From Nonomuraea aridisoli (lineage in GTDB: Bacteria; Actinomycetota; Actinomycetes; Streptosporangiales; Streptosporangiaceae), in contig NZ_POUD01000026.1 of the NCBI RefSeq assembly GCF_003236395.1, forward strand, positions 1 through 52,700: a DNA stretch of 52,700 nucleotides, written 5' to 3'. Below are positions 24,722 through 32,580 of the stretch, piece after piece. Under the pieces are notes generated by a model, which saw only the letters and a list, made by a program, of their open reading frames with translations, was not told the origin of the DNA and did not search any database. A program made the position numbers and the translations under genes. Numbering within the stretch: position 1 is the first letter of the stretch; the number at the start of each line of letters is the position of its first letter.

Positions 24722-25465
24722 TCAGACGCCCTTCCGCATCGCGCGGTTGCCGAGGTGGAGGCCGACCGCGGCGATGGCGCAGACCGAGATGGTGCCGTAC
24801 AGGACCGAGGGGTCGGCGAGGTCGCCGGCGAACAGCGCCCGCTGGGCGTCCACGATGTACGTCACCGGGTTGAGCTGCCCCAGGGCGCGCAGCCACCCGG
24901 GGGCCGTCTCCAGCGGCAGCAGCACCCCCGACAGCAGGAGCAGCGGGAAGAGCAGCGACTGGCTCACCATGTAGAACAGGGTGCCGTTCGGCGCCGACTT
25001 GATGGCCAGCACGAACGACAACGAGCCCAGGCCCACCGCGAACACCGCGAGCTGGGCCAGCCCGGCCAGCACCCCGGCCGCGTGCAGCTCGAAGCCGAGC
25101 GGCAGCGCCAGGGCGATGATCAGCACCGCTTCGACGAGCAGCATGACCGTCGCCTTCATGCTCTTGCCCACCAGCATCGCCGTACGGTTCAGCGGCGTCA
25201 CCAGCATGCGCTCCAGCGTGCCGCCGAGCAGCTCGACCAGCAGCGTGTACCCCGCGCCCATGGGCCCGGTCAGGCACATCATCACGAGGATCCCGGGCAC
25301 GAACCACTGCCACGACGACCCGACCGCCCCGCCGAGCAGCGCCCCGAACAGGAACAGGAACAGCAGCGGCTGCCCCATCTCGAACAGCAGCCCGACGGGG
25401 TTGCGCAGGCTGGGCCTGACCTCGCGGGAGAAGACGATGGTGGTGTCACGCAGGAATGTCGTCAT
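24722..25465 (-). CDS. ABC-2 type exporter permease (DrrB-like)
   Basis: A 247-aa membrane protein with six helices and the ABC-2 motif GGTLERMLVTPLNRTAMLVG after helix 2. The C-terminal region LNPVTYIVDAQRALFAGDL is typical of daunorubicin-resistance-type permeases. It pairs with the ATPase gene, whose 3' end it overlaps by 20 nt. Likely exports a hydrophobic drug or metabolite; the substrate is unknown. Confidence 0.9.
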   Translation of the reverse strand: MTTFLRDTTIVFSREVRPSLRNPVGLLFEMGQPLLFLFLFGALLGGAVGSSWQWFVPGILVMMCLTGPMGAGYTLLVELLGGTLERMLVTPLNRTAMLVGKSMKATVMLLVEAVLIIALALPLGFELHAAGVLAGLAQLAVFAVGLGSLSFVLAIKSAPNGTLFYMVSQSLLFPLLLLSGVLLPLETAPGWLRALGQLNPVTYIVDAQRALFAGDLADPSVLYGTISVCAIAAVGLHLGNRAMRKGV

Positions 25466-26390
25466 CGGTGAGGCTTCTCCCGGTCAGGCTGAGGAACACG
25501 TCGTCGAGGGTGGGCCGGATGGTCTCGGCGGTGGCGACCTTGACGCCGGCCGCGTCGAGGGCGCGCAGGTGGTCGGGCAGCGCGGCGGTCGCCCGGTCGA
25601 CCCGGAGCGTCACGGTGGTGCCCTCGGCCGTCCCGCCGCCGATGCGGGCGGCCTTCTCGGCGTCCTGCTCGGTGCCGGCGGTGATGACGATGCGGTCACC
25701 GGCCAGGTCGTTCTTGAGCTGCTCGGCCGTGCCGTCGGCGATGATGCGCCCGCCGTCGATGATCACCACCCGTTCGGCCATGTGGTCGGCCTCCTCCAGG
25801 TAGTGGGTGGTGAGGAACAACGTGGTCCCGTACGTCTCCCGCAGCCGCAGGATGTGCTGCCAGATCTCCGCGCGGCTCGTCGGGTCGAGGCCGGTGGAGG
25901 GCTCGTCCAGGAAGAGCAGGTCGGGGCGGTGGATGAGGCCGAGCGCGATGTCGACGCGGCGGCGCTGCCCGCCCGACAGGGTGCCGGGCAGCCGCTTGGC
26001 CAGCGGCGTCAGGTCGAGCAGGTCGAGCAGCTCGTCGGCGCGGGTGGCGGCCTCGCGGGGGCGCAGGCCGTAGCAGCGGCCCTGGGTGACGAGCTCGTCG
26101 CGGATGCGGTACTCCTCGCCGGCGCTGTTGCGCTGGCCGACGTACCCGATGCGGGAGCGCACCCTCGCGGGGTCCTTGGCGACGTCGTGGCCGGCCACGG
26201 TGGCGGTGCCGGAGGTGGGGGGCAGGAGGGTGGTGAGCATGCGGAGCGTGGTGGACTTGCCCGCGCCGTTCGGGCCGAGGAAGGCGACGAGCTGACCGGC
26301 CTCGACGTCGAGGTCGATTCCGCGTACGGCTTCCACTTTCTCCTTTCTTTTCATCGCGAAGACTCGGGTGAGGCCCCGGGTGTGGATCAT
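25446..26390 (-). CDS. ABC exporter ATPase (DrrA-like)
   Basis: A 314-aa ATPase. Walker A GPNGAGKST at 39-47, Q-loop region GYVGQRNSAGEEYRIRDEL, signature LSGGQRRR at 138-145, Walker B LLFLDEP at 158-164, and a His switch in FLTTHYLEEADH. The C-terminal 80 residues form the DUF4162-like regulatory domain of DrrA-type proteins, ending LDDVFLSLTGRSL. The ATG at 26390 has GGAGGAG 7 nt upstream. It is the first gene of an ATPase-permease-NUDIX operon with a palindromic operator candidate 92 bp upstream. Confidence 0.92.
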   Translation of the reverse strand: MIHTRGLTRVFAMKRKEKVEAVRGIDLDVEAGQLVAFLGPNGAGKSTTLRMLTTLLPPTSGTATVAGHDVAKDPARVRSRIGYVGQRNSAGEEYRIRDELVTQGRCYGLRPREAATRADELLDLLDLTPLAKRLPGTLSGGQRRRVDIALGLIHRPDLLFLDEPSTGLDPTSRAEIWQHILRLRETYGTTLFLTTHYLEEADHMAERVVIIDGGRIIADGTAEQLKNDLAGDRIVITAGTEQDAEKAARIGGGTAEGTTVTLRVDRATAALPDHLRALDAAGVKVATAETIRPTLDDVFLSLTGRSLTDDDIPA

Positions 26391-26803
26391 GGTCGAACTC
26401 CTCCGGGCATGGCGAAGAAACCCCTGGTCGGGGGCGCAATCGAGGATCAGCACCAGTTTGAGCAGGGAAAACCCGTTTGGCAAACGTGAATGTCACGTTT
26501 ACGAACCGCTCTGACCTGCGGAAACGCCGTCGGCGACGTGGGCCTCCGGGAGGTTTTTTCCGGCCTCTGAGGTGCGGGTTCTTGCATTTCCGCAAGATTT
26601 CTGCGCAACGCCTGCCACCCCGTCGTCGGCAAGGACGACCTCAAGCTGGCGCCGGCCGGCGTGCTGAAGGGCGCGGTGGCTGGCGCCGCTGCGGCCCATG
26701 GTCGTCGCGGCGGCCCGGCCGCTGGGTTGGGGGCGGTCTATCGGGTCGATACGACAAAAGCGGTTGATATTTCGCGACTTGCGGAATTGTGTGCGGCTCC
26801 GCA
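26391..26803. other. Intergenic region between the ABC exporter and GH25 genes
   Basis: 413 bp. It holds a 19-bp palindrome (26482-26500) and several copies of TTGCGGA or its complement near 26519, 26587, 26779 and 26798. An open frame without a start (26571-26807) includes NACHPVVGKDDLKLAPAGVL. That could be a gene remnant but matches nothing I recognise. Confidence 0.5.
26482..26500. promoter_or_regulatory. Palindromic operator candidate for the ABC exporter operon
   Basis: AAACGTGA-ATG-TCACGTTT, a perfect 8-bp inverted repeat with a 3-nt centre, 92 bp upstream of the ATPase ATG. Size and symmetry fit a TetR-family operator, the regulator type that usually controls DrrAB-like exporters, but no TetR gene is adjacent. 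Confidence 0.6.
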
Positions 26804-26804
26804 A
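26779..26804. promoter_or_regulatory. Inverted repeat at the GH25 start
   Basis: TTGCGGA and TCCGCAA, perfect 7-bp arms 12 nt apart, ending at the candidate ATG. Related half-sites occur at 26519 and 26587, so this may be a repeated binding site. Confidence 0.3.
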
Positions 26805-27820
26805 TGATCCTCGGCGTGAAACGTCTGTTATCGATTGCGGTAATCGCCACGGTGGGGATGACGGGTGTCGCCCAGGCGGCCGACGGAGTCCCCGGTGTGG
26901 ACGTGAGCAACTGGACCGGTGACATCGACTGGGCCACTGTCGCCGCCGGGGGCGGCAAGTTCGCGTTCGTGCACGCCACCGAGGGGACCGACTACCGCAA
27001 TCCGCGTTTCGAGGCCCAGTTCGGCGGCGCCGCGGCGGCCGGGCTCGTCCGGGGGGCGTACCACTTCGCGCAGCCGCACGAATCCGACGGCACCGCCCAG
27101 GCCGACTTCTTCCTCCAGAACGGCGGCACCTGGGTCAGCGACGGCCAGACCCTGCCGGGCGTGCTCGACGTCGAGGACAACCCGTACCAGAGCCAGAACG
27201 GCAAGAACAGCTGCTACGGGCTCTCCGTCAAGGACATGGTCACCTGGCTGAAGGACTTCACCACGAGGTACCGCGAGGCGACCGGCCGGCACGCGATCAT
27301 CTACACCACCACGAGCTGGTGGCAGACCTGCACGGGCAACTCCAAGGCGTTCGCCGCCAACCCGCTCTGGCTGGCCCGCTGGGGCAGCGAGCCGGGGGAC
27401 CTGCCGAAGAGCTGGAAGCGCCACACGTTCTGGCAGTCGGCCGAGAAGGGCACGCTCGCCGGCGGGCAGAACGTTTTCAACGGCACGGAGTCCAAGCTCA
27501 AGTCGCTGGTCAACCCGCCGGCCGAGGTGCGGGTGTCCGGCGCGGCGAAGAGCCGTACGCGCTACCGGGTCACGGTCGCCAACACCGGCCCGCACCCCGT
27601 CAAGGACATCAAGGTCTCGGGGCGGGCGTTCGGCGGCCAGCGCGTGGTCAAGGCGCCCGCCTGCAAGTTCAGCGGCACGGCGGTGTTGTGCCGGGTCGCG
27701 GAGCTGCCGCGCGGGAAGCAGGTGACGTTCGAGTTCACCACCAAGCCGAGCAAGAGCAAGGGCACGGTCGGGATGAATGTCACAGTCGGTTCGGTGAAAC
27801 TCACTCTCAAGTCCCGATAA
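26804..27820 (+). CDS. Secreted GH25 muramidase with C-terminal beta-sandwich domain
   Basis: 338 aa from ATG 26804; a GTG at 26816 is equally possible. Neither has a strong ribosome binding site. The signal peptide RLLSIAVIATVGMTGVAQA ends near residue 23. The GH25 domain (about 27-230) starts GVDVSNWTGDIDW and contains FVHATEGTDYRNP, GAYHFAQP and the catalytic Asp-x-Glu in GVLDVEDNPY. It cleaves the glycan strands of peptidoglycan. The last 100 residues are a DUF11/NEW3-like sandwich (YRVTVANTGPHPVKDIKVSG) with two Cys. The NlpC/P60 gene 43 nt downstream suggests a wall-hydrolase pair. Confidence 0.88.
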   Translation: MILGVKRLLSIAVIATVGMTGVAQAADGVPGVDVSNWTGDIDWATVAAGGGKFAFVHATEGTDYRNPRFEAQFGGAAAAGLVRGAYHFAQPHESDGTAQADFFLQNGGTWVSDGQTLPGVLDVEDNPYQSQNGKNSCYGLSVKDMVTWLKDFTTRYREATGRHAIIYTTTSWWQTCTGNSKAFAANPLWLARWGSEPGDLPKSWKRHTFWQSAEKGTLAGGQNVFNGTESKLKSLVNPPAEVRVSGAAKSRTRYRVTVANTGPHPVKDIKVSGRAFGGQRVVKAPACKFSGTAVLCRVAELPRGKQVTFEFTTKPSKSKGTVGMNVTVGSVKLTLKSR

Positions 27821-27863
27821 GGCAGGATAAATCCCAAGCCCATGTTTTTTCGGGGGGTGTGGG

Positions 27864-28385
27864 ATGAAACGGCCGCCAGCCGTGGCGGTGGCTCTCCTCG
27901 TGCTGGCCGCCACGGCCTCCGCCCCGCTGGGCCTGCCCCTGCCGCCGCCCACGGTCCGGATCGCGTACGAGCTGGAGCAGCGCGGCATCGTCTACTCGTG
28001 GGGCGGCGGCCACGCGGCGTCCCCGGGCCCCTCCAAGGGCACCTGCGTCGGCTACCAGGGCAGCATCAAGCCCTGCCCGGCCGCGAGGACGACCGGGCTC
28101 GACTGCTCGGGGTTCGTGCGCTGGGTCTACGCCCTGGCCCGCGGCGAGGACGTCCTCGGCCCCGGCAACACCGACGACCAGGTGCGCAGGCTACGTAAGG
28201 TCTCCGCCGCCCGCCCCGGTGACCTGGTGTTCTTCGGAAAGATCACCAAGCGGAAGATCAGGACCCACCACGTGGGCCTCTACCTCGGCGACGGCAAGAT
28301 GATGAACGCCCCCGAGACCGGCGCCGTCGTGCGCGTGGACGACATCGCGCACAAGAAGGACTTCGCCGGGTTCTACCGGTACTGA
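27864..28385 (+). CDS. Secreted NlpC/P60 peptidoglycan endopeptidase
   Basis: A 173-aa protein: signal peptide (PPAVAVALLVLAATASAP) followed directly by an NlpC/P60 domain. The catalytic Cys is in TTGLDCSGFVRWVY, the His in THHVGLYLGDGKMM, and a polar third residue follows in NAPETGAVV. The insert GPSKGTCVGYQGSIKPCPAA before the active Cys contains two extra cysteines that may form a disulfide. It would cut peptide stems of peptidoglycan outside the cell. A GGGGGGTGTGGG stretch precedes the ATG. Confidence 0.9.
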   Translation: MKRPPAVAVALLVLAATASAPLGLPLPPPTVRIAYELEQRGIVYSWGGGHAASPGPSKGTCVGYQGSIKPCPAARTTGLDCSGFVRWVYALARGEDVLGPGNTDDQVRRLRKVSAARPGDLVFFGKITKRKIRTHHVGLYLGDGKMMNAPETGAVVRVDDIAHKKDFAGFYRY

Positions 28386-28438
28386 GTCGGTATGGCGGTA
28401 ACGCCTGTGGCGTGGCGAAAAATGAGAGACCCGGCGGC

Positions 28439-28444
28439 TAATCT
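28439..28444 (+). promoter_or_regulatory. -10 box of a leaderless promoter
   Basis: TAATCT ends 8 nt before the GTG of the next gene, which has no ribosome binding site. This is the usual layout of leaderless actinobacterial mRNAs. Confidence 0.5.
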
Positions 28445-28452
28445 GTGCCGCT

Positions 28453-28683
28453 GTGGAAAGACGATGGGTCGGCCTCGACGGTTACGAGGTGGTGGGCGCC
28501 GTGCGGGCGGGTCGGCAGGTGCTGCGGGTGCGCAGAAACGGCCGGGTGGTCGCCGACTGCACATCCGTGGCCGAGGTGGCCAGGCACGTCGACCTGGCCG
28601 ATCTCTGCGAAGTCATCGACTTCCCCGCCCGGCGCGCGATCGGCGAGCCGGCGCAGGCCCGAACGAGTTCGCATCATCGCTGA
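28453..28683 (+). CDS. Small conserved-looking hypothetical protein (76 aa)
   Basis: GTG start without ribosome binding site but with a TAATCT -10 box just upstream. The translation (MERRWVGLDGYEVVGAVRAG, then RQVLRVRRNGRVVADCTSVA and EVARHVDLADLCEVIDFPAR) reads like a compact beta-hairpin plus helix fold, basic at the start. It has one Cys in each half. No known domain. It lies 39 nt before tRNA-Thr on the same strand. Confidence 0.65.
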   Translation: MERRWVGLDGYEVVGAVRAGRQVLRVRRNGRVVADCTSVAEVARHVDLADLCEVIDFPARRAIGEPAQARTSSHHR

Positions 28684-28722
28684 GTGCCGTGTATGGTTAC
28701 ACCTGTCCGCAGCGCCGGACAG

Positions 28723-28795
28723 GCCCCTATAGCTCAGTCGGCAGAGCGTCTCCATGGTAAGGAGAAGGTCAACGGTTCGATTCCGTTTGGGGGCT
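28723..28795 (+). tRNA. thrT: tRNA-Thr (anticodon GGT)
   Basis: A full cloverleaf: acceptor GCCCCTA/TGGGGGC, D-arm GCTC...GAGC, anticodon stem TCTCC/GGAGA around the loop ATGGTAA (GGT reads ACC and ACU), and T-arm AACGG-TTCGATT-CCGTT. The discriminator is T and CCA is not encoded. A possible -10 box (TATGGT) lies near 28693. Confidence 0.95.
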
Positions 28796-28812
28796 CCCAG
28801 TCCGAACAGGAA

Positions 28813-28849
28813 AAACGCCCGGTCCGAGAAATCTCGGAGCCGGGCGTTT
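28813..28849 (+). terminator. Hairpin terminator after tRNA-Thr
   Basis: A long stem: AAACGCCCGG with CCGGGCGTTT, then CCGAG with CTCGG, tetraloop AAAT, one bulged G. It starts 18 nt after the tRNA. Confidence 0.9.
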
Positions 28850-29092
28850 CTCGTTTCGGTACGCCAGTGCGATGACAGGCATCCTGCATGGCCGTTCCGG
28901 CACCCATCGCGCGTCCGGTTTGACCTGGATCGCTGACACCGTCTTCCGTGACCGAATCATTCAGGACTCTTTTGCGTGGGTTTCCCTGGTGCGATCCGTT
29001 AGTGGGTATTCGTGAACGAACATGCGCACGGGCCATGCCTCTGCCAGAGGTGCTGGCACTCCATGTAACGGCTCGGTCAGGAGGGGCGCCAG

Positions 29093-30763
29093 GTGAGCGA
29101 CAACGACGACCAGACGATGCGTGGACAGACGGGCGTCGAGATCTACGCGGCTCGTAAGTTCCGCCGGCGCTACCAGAGCCTGGCGGAGATCGAGCTGCAG
29201 GCGGTCTGGGCCGCCGAACCCGACGGCGCGATCATCGAGGAGATGCCCGGCTGGCAACGGATGACGGGGTTGACCTGGGAGGAGACGCGCGGCGAGGGAT
29301 GGCTGCGAGCGGTGCACCCGCACGACCGGGCAGCCGTCCGACGGCGATGGTCGTCGACCGTGCACCGCCGGACCCGATGGAACCAGGTGTTCCGGCTGAG
29401 GCGGGCGGATGGCACCTACCGGCATGTCCGAGGGCGTGCCGTCCCCGTGTTCGAGGAGGGCAGGCTGGTCGAGTGGGTCGGCACCTGCGTCGACATCGAG
29501 CAGGAGTGGCAACAGGAGCAGAACAGGCGGCTGCTGGACAAGGTCGCCGCGGCGACGGCGGACATCGGGGATCTGAGAGAGGTGCTGGGCCTGCTGTCGC
29601 AGGTGATCGTGGCCAACGTGTCAGACGGATGCGGCATATATCTGATCACCGAGGACGCGGATCAGCAGCCCGGCTCGTTCCTCGCTGAACGGGTCGCCTG
29701 CGTCAGTCGCGACGGGCTTCCGCCCGCGCCGTTGCGTACCGAACGCTTCGGTGAGCACAGCGGCCTCGTCGAGGCGGTCCGAAGCCGCCGCCCGGTCCAC
29801 CGCACGTTCCCTTCGGGAGCACCGCCTCCCGAGATGATGCCGCCGGGTACGGAGGGCTGGTTCGAACATGCCAGGTGCAACAGCATCGCCCTGGTGCCGG
29901 TGCTCGTCGACGGCACCGTGGCGGCGGTTGTGGCCGCCGGAGCCAGCGGCTCACATCGGCCGATCGACGTGGCCGAGATCGACCTGCTGGGCCGGATACT
30001 CGACCACGCTCACCCACACCTCAGCAACGCCGTGCGGTTCCAGCGAACGCAGCGGATCGCCGTCGCCCTCCAGCACAGTCTCCTCCCGGATCTGCCCGAC
30101 CTGCCCGGCGTCGAGATCTGCGCACGCTACTGGCCGAGCGTCACGGACGCCGAGATCGGCGGCGACTGGTACGACTCGTTCCGGCTGCCCGGTGGTGCGA
30201 CCATACTGACCATCGGCGACGTCGCCGGGCACGACCTGGCGGCCGCGGTCACCATGAGCCAGACGCGCAACATTCTGAGAGGGCTGGCCATGGATCGCCG
30301 TGAGCCTCCTGGTCACCTGCTGCGCCGTCTCGACAGGGTCCTGGAAGCCTTCCGCGATGACACGTTCACGACCTGCATTCTGGCCAGGTTGGAGAACGTC
30401 GGCGACCGCTGGCGGCTCCGCTACTCGGTAGCCGGACATCCACCCCCGCTGCTGATCAGCACCGGGGGTCGCGGCCGCTACCTGGAGGCCGCCGTCGGAC
30501 CCGTCCTGGGCTTGCCCGTGGACGAGCGGCGCACCAGTGCCGTGGCGGCGCTGCCGCCGTACAGCACCCTGCTCCTTTACACCGACGGCCTGATCGAGGT
30601 CCCTGGCGAGCACCTGGACGAAGGGCTGATGCGACTTCGCCGGCACGCCGCGGCGCTGGCGCACGCGCCGCTGAACGAGTTCTGCGATCAGCTGTTGGCT
30701 CAGGTTCTCAGGCCGCACAAGGACGACATCGCCATGATCGCCGTACGCATGTCCGGTGACTGA
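29093..30763 (+). CDS. PAS-GAF-SpoIIE (PP2C-type) serine phosphatase
   Basis: A 556-aa three-domain signalling protein. A PAS domain (about 30-140: LAEIELQAVWAAEPDGAIIE, GWLRAVHPHDRAAV, RLVEWVGTCVDIEQEW) is followed by a GAF domain (about 150-320) and a SpoIIE-type PP2C phosphatase. The phosphatase has DAEIGGDWYDSFRL, ILTIGDVAGHDLAAAV, LLLYTDGLIE and HKDDIAMIAVR, which supply the metal-binding Asp residues. Such proteins dephosphorylate anti-anti-sigma factors. No sigma, anti-sigma or antagonist gene is nearby. GTG start with AGGAGGGG 7 nt upstream. Third-position GC is a little lower than in its neighbours, and it splits the tRNA-Thr/tRNA-Met pair, so acquisition is possible. Confidence 0.9.
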   Translation: MSDNDDQTMRGQTGVEIYAARKFRRRYQSLAEIELQAVWAAEPDGAIIEEMPGWQRMTGLTWEETRGEGWLRAVHPHDRAAVRRRWSSTVHRRTRWNQVFRLRRADGTYRHVRGRAVPVFEEGRLVEWVGTCVDIEQEWQQEQNRRLLDKVAAATADIGDLREVLGLLSQVIVANVSDGCGIYLITEDADQQPGSFLAERVACVSRDGLPPAPLRTERFGEHSGLVEAVRSRRPVHRTFPSGAPPPEMMPPGTEGWFEHARCNSIALVPVLVDGTVAAVVAAGASGSHRPIDVAEIDLLGRILDHAHPHLSNAVRFQRTQRIAVALQHSLLPDLPDLPGVEICARYWPSVTDAEIGGDWYDSFRLPGGATILTIGDVAGHDLAAAVTMSQTRNILRGLAMDRREPPGHLLRRLDRVLEAFRDDTFTTCILARLENVGDRWRLRYSVAGHPPPLLISTGGRGRYLEAAVGPVLGLPVDERRTSAVAALPPYSTLLLYTDGLIEVPGEHLDEGLMRLRRHAAALAHAPLNEFCDQLLAQVLRPHKDDIAMIAVRMSGD

Positions 30764-30768
30764 GCAGA

Positions 30769-30894
30769 GTGCGCGCGTTTCCGCGCTCGATCACCTGGGT
30801 CGTCGTCGAAGAAGTGCGCAGCGGCGACTGGGGGATCGCGGGCACACCCGTCACCACGGAGCGGGCCAAGGCCCTCGCGGCGGGAGAGCACTAG
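30769..30894 (+). CDS. Small protein, 41 aa, unknown function
   Basis: A short frame 5 nt after the phosphatase stop, GTG start: FPRSITWVVVEEVRSGDWGI then AGTPVTTERAKALAAGEH. The amphipathic strand-turn-helix pattern and GC-rich third positions look coding. It may be coupled to the phosphatase gene or be the remnant of a longer gene. Confidence 0.45.
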   Translation: MRAFPRSITWVVVEEVRSGDWGIAGTPVTTERAKALAAGEH

Positions 30895-31126
30895 TACGGG
30901 TTCCATGGTTCCGCCCTTCCGTCAGGGACGCTCGCGGGAGCGGCGGTGCGGTTCCTGGTCCGCTGTGGGCGGGTTCGCGGGGGGTGGCGGGCGCTGCTAC
31001 GCTGATCACCCTCGATGCGGTGGGCGGGGGTTCGCCGCTTATTGATTTCGAGTGACGGGGGTTCCTGAGGCATACTGGGAGCACCCCACCCGATCGGGCG
31101 AGTTACTAATGTGCTCACCGCTTCGG

Positions 31127-31132
31127 GTATCC
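31127..31132 (+). promoter_or_regulatory. -10 box for tRNA-Met
   Basis: TATCCT, 30 nt before the mature tRNA, with TTACTA about 19 nt further upstream as a possible -35. Confidence 0.4.
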
Positions 31133-31162
31133 TCTACGAGGCCGGGTCGTTACCGGCCCAAA

Positions 31163-31236
31163 GGCGGAGTAGCTCAGTCTGGCAGAGCAAACGGCTCATA
31201 ATCGTTGTGTCGCCGGTTCAAGTCCGGCCTCCGCTA
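31163..31236 (+). tRNA. metT: tRNA-Met (anticodon CAT)
   Basis: A cloverleaf with acceptor GGCGGAG/CTCCGCT, anticodon stem AACGG/TCGTT around CTCATAA, and T-arm GCCGG-TTCAAGT-CCGGC; CCA is not encoded. The acceptor does not carry the initiator-type C1/A72 mismatch, so it is an elongator. A tRNA-Ile2 with the same genomic anticodon is excluded mainly by context: metT precedes rpmG in other actinobacteria. Confidence 0.93.
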
Positions 31237-31307
31237 CTGCCCCAGCCCAGGTCCACCGACCTGGGTACGGGCGTGTCCATGTCCCGAACGTAGAAAGGCA
31301 CTCCCAA

Positions 31308-31472
31308 GTGGCTGCCACCGACGTTAGGCCGAAGATCACGCTGGCCTGCCAGGAGTGCAAGCACCGCAACTACATCACGCGGAAGAACCGGCGTAACGAC
31401 CCGGATCGGCTTGAGCTGAAGAAGTACTGCCCCAACTGCCGCTGCCACCGCGCGCACCGCGAGACCCGCTAG
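31308..31472 (+). CDS. rpmG: 50S ribosomal protein L33 (zinc-ribbon form)
   Basis: 54 aa from a GTG start with AAAGG upstream: [20 protein letters not shown], then [20 protein letters not shown] and [14 protein letters not shown]. The two CxxC pairs mark the zinc-binding (C+) paralogue; under zinc starvation actinobacteria replace such forms with a Cys-free one. It follows tRNA-Met as in other actinobacteria. Confidence 0.96.
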   Translation: MAATDVRPKITLACQECKHRNYITRKNRRNDPDRLELKKYCPNCRCHRAHRETR

Positions 31473-31516
31473 GTCTCCGGGCAGGGCCTCTTCCCCTTAT
31501 CCTCCATAGCGCACCA

Positions 31517-31543
31517 ACCGGCGTCCTGTGACAGGGCGCCGGT
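31517..31543. terminator. Hairpin terminator between rpmG and the LysR gene
   Basis: ACCGGCG-T-CCTG paired with CAGG-G-CGCCGGT, 3-nt loop, followed by TCGT. It serves both convergent genes. Confidence 0.75.
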
Positions 31544-31565
31544 TCGTCGTGTCTGCCCCCGAGTG

Positions 31566-32468
31566 TCAGGGGTGGTCCTGCTGGGTGACGAGGCGCATCT
31601 CGTTCGCGACGGCCTCGCAGAACGCGCGGACGACGCGTCTTCCCGAGCGGGCCGTGGCCGTGGCCAGTGACATCGTCCAGCACAACTCCTCGTCGCGCAG
31701 ACGCTGCACGCGGACCCCGTCGAGGGGCACGAACCCCGGCACCAGCGCCACCCCGAGCCCGGCCCGCACGTACGCGGGCATCATCGTCACGTCGGCGGTC
31801 TCCAGCGTGATCGAGCGCTGGAGCGACGCCCGCGCGAACGCCTCGTCCGTGATCGCCCGGTTGCCGAAGCCGGGCGGCGACTCGATCCACCGGTCCTCAC
31901 TCAGCTCGGCCAGCGAGACGTCCGGCGCGTAGGCGTACGGGTGACCCGGCGGCAGGATCAGCCGCATCGGGAGGCGGGCGAGGTCGCGCAGCTCCACCCC
32001 GGCCGGCGGCGGCGTGGTGACCGAGACGAACGCCACGTCGAGCATGCCGTCCGTCAGCGCCCGGATCAGGCCGGCAGATCCGTTGGGGAACGCCCGTATG
32101 CTCACGGTGACCTGCGGATAGGCGGCCTGGAAGCGGGCGAGCAGCCGGGGCAGGTCGATCACCCGCAGCGGCGTCATGGTGCCGACCACGAGCGGCCCGC
32201 GGATCTCGGCCAGCGTCTCGGCCACCGCCTGCCGGGCACGGTCGGCCGCGGCGAGAGTGGCCCTGGCCTCCGGCAGCAGCGCGAGCCCCGCGTCGGTGAG
32301 CACGGCCCGGCGCGCCGTTCGGGTGAACAGCGGCGCGCCGAGCTCGCTCTCCAGGGCGCGCAGCGTGCTGGACACCCCTGACTGCACCAGGTGCAGCCGC
32401 TCGCCGGCGGCCGTGAGAGTGCCCTCCTCGGCGATCGCCAGGAAGACCTCCAGATGACGCAGCTCCAT
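31566..32468 (-). CDS. LysR-family transcriptional regulator
   Basis: A 300-aa regulator. The winged HTH at the N-terminus (MELRHLEVFLAIAEEGTLTA, HLVQSGVSSTLRALESELGA, PLFTRTARRAVLTDAG) is followed by a periplasmic-binding-like effector domain (GPLVVGTMTPLRVIDLPRLL onward). The ATG at 32468 is chosen because the HTH begins there. It diverges from the MFS gene across 112 bp, the classical arrangement in which a LysR protein controls its neighbour. A T-N11-A box lies in its own leader. Confidence 0.92.
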   Translation of the reverse strand: MELRHLEVFLAIAEEGTLTAAGERLHLVQSGVSSTLRALESELGAPLFTRTARRAVLTDAGLALLPEARATLAAADRARQAVAETLAEIRGPLVVGTMTPLRVIDLPRLLARFQAAYPQVTVSIRAFPNGSAGLIRALTDGMLDVAFVSVTTPPPAGVELRDLARLPMRLILPPGHPYAYAPDVSLAELSEDRWIESPPGFGNRAITDEAFARASLQRSITLETADVTMMPAYVRAGLGVALVPGFVPLDGVRVQRLRDEELCWTMSLATATARSGRRVVRAFCEAVANEMRLVTQQDHP

Positions 32469-32475
32469 CACCACT

Positions 32476-32494
32476 CCATCTCTGTTGGAGATGG
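32476..32494. promoter_or_regulatory. LysR-type box
   Basis: CCATCTC-TGTTG-GAGATGG, a perfect 7-bp inverted repeat that fits T-N11-A and ATC-N9-GAT, 8 nt upstream of the lysR-type start. Likely autoregulatory. Two direct CATAGTTG repeats (32539-32546, 32554-32561; 15-bp period) near the MFS start may be the activation site. Confidence 0.55.
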
Positions 32495-32580
32495 TTGTCA
32501 ACATAATCAAGTGTTGGCGGCGATGGTATGCGATCCTGCATAGTTGCGTAGTACATAGTTGATGATTTCAAGGAGTTAGC

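Noticed and set aside
29004..29009. GGGTAT before the phosphatase gene as a sigma-B-type -10 box
   Set aside because: No matching -35 element stands at the required distance.
28734..29036. A 100-codon minus-strand frame over tRNA-Thr and its terminator
   Set aside because: It overlaps a perfect tRNA and hairpin and has no ribosome binding site or homologous motif.
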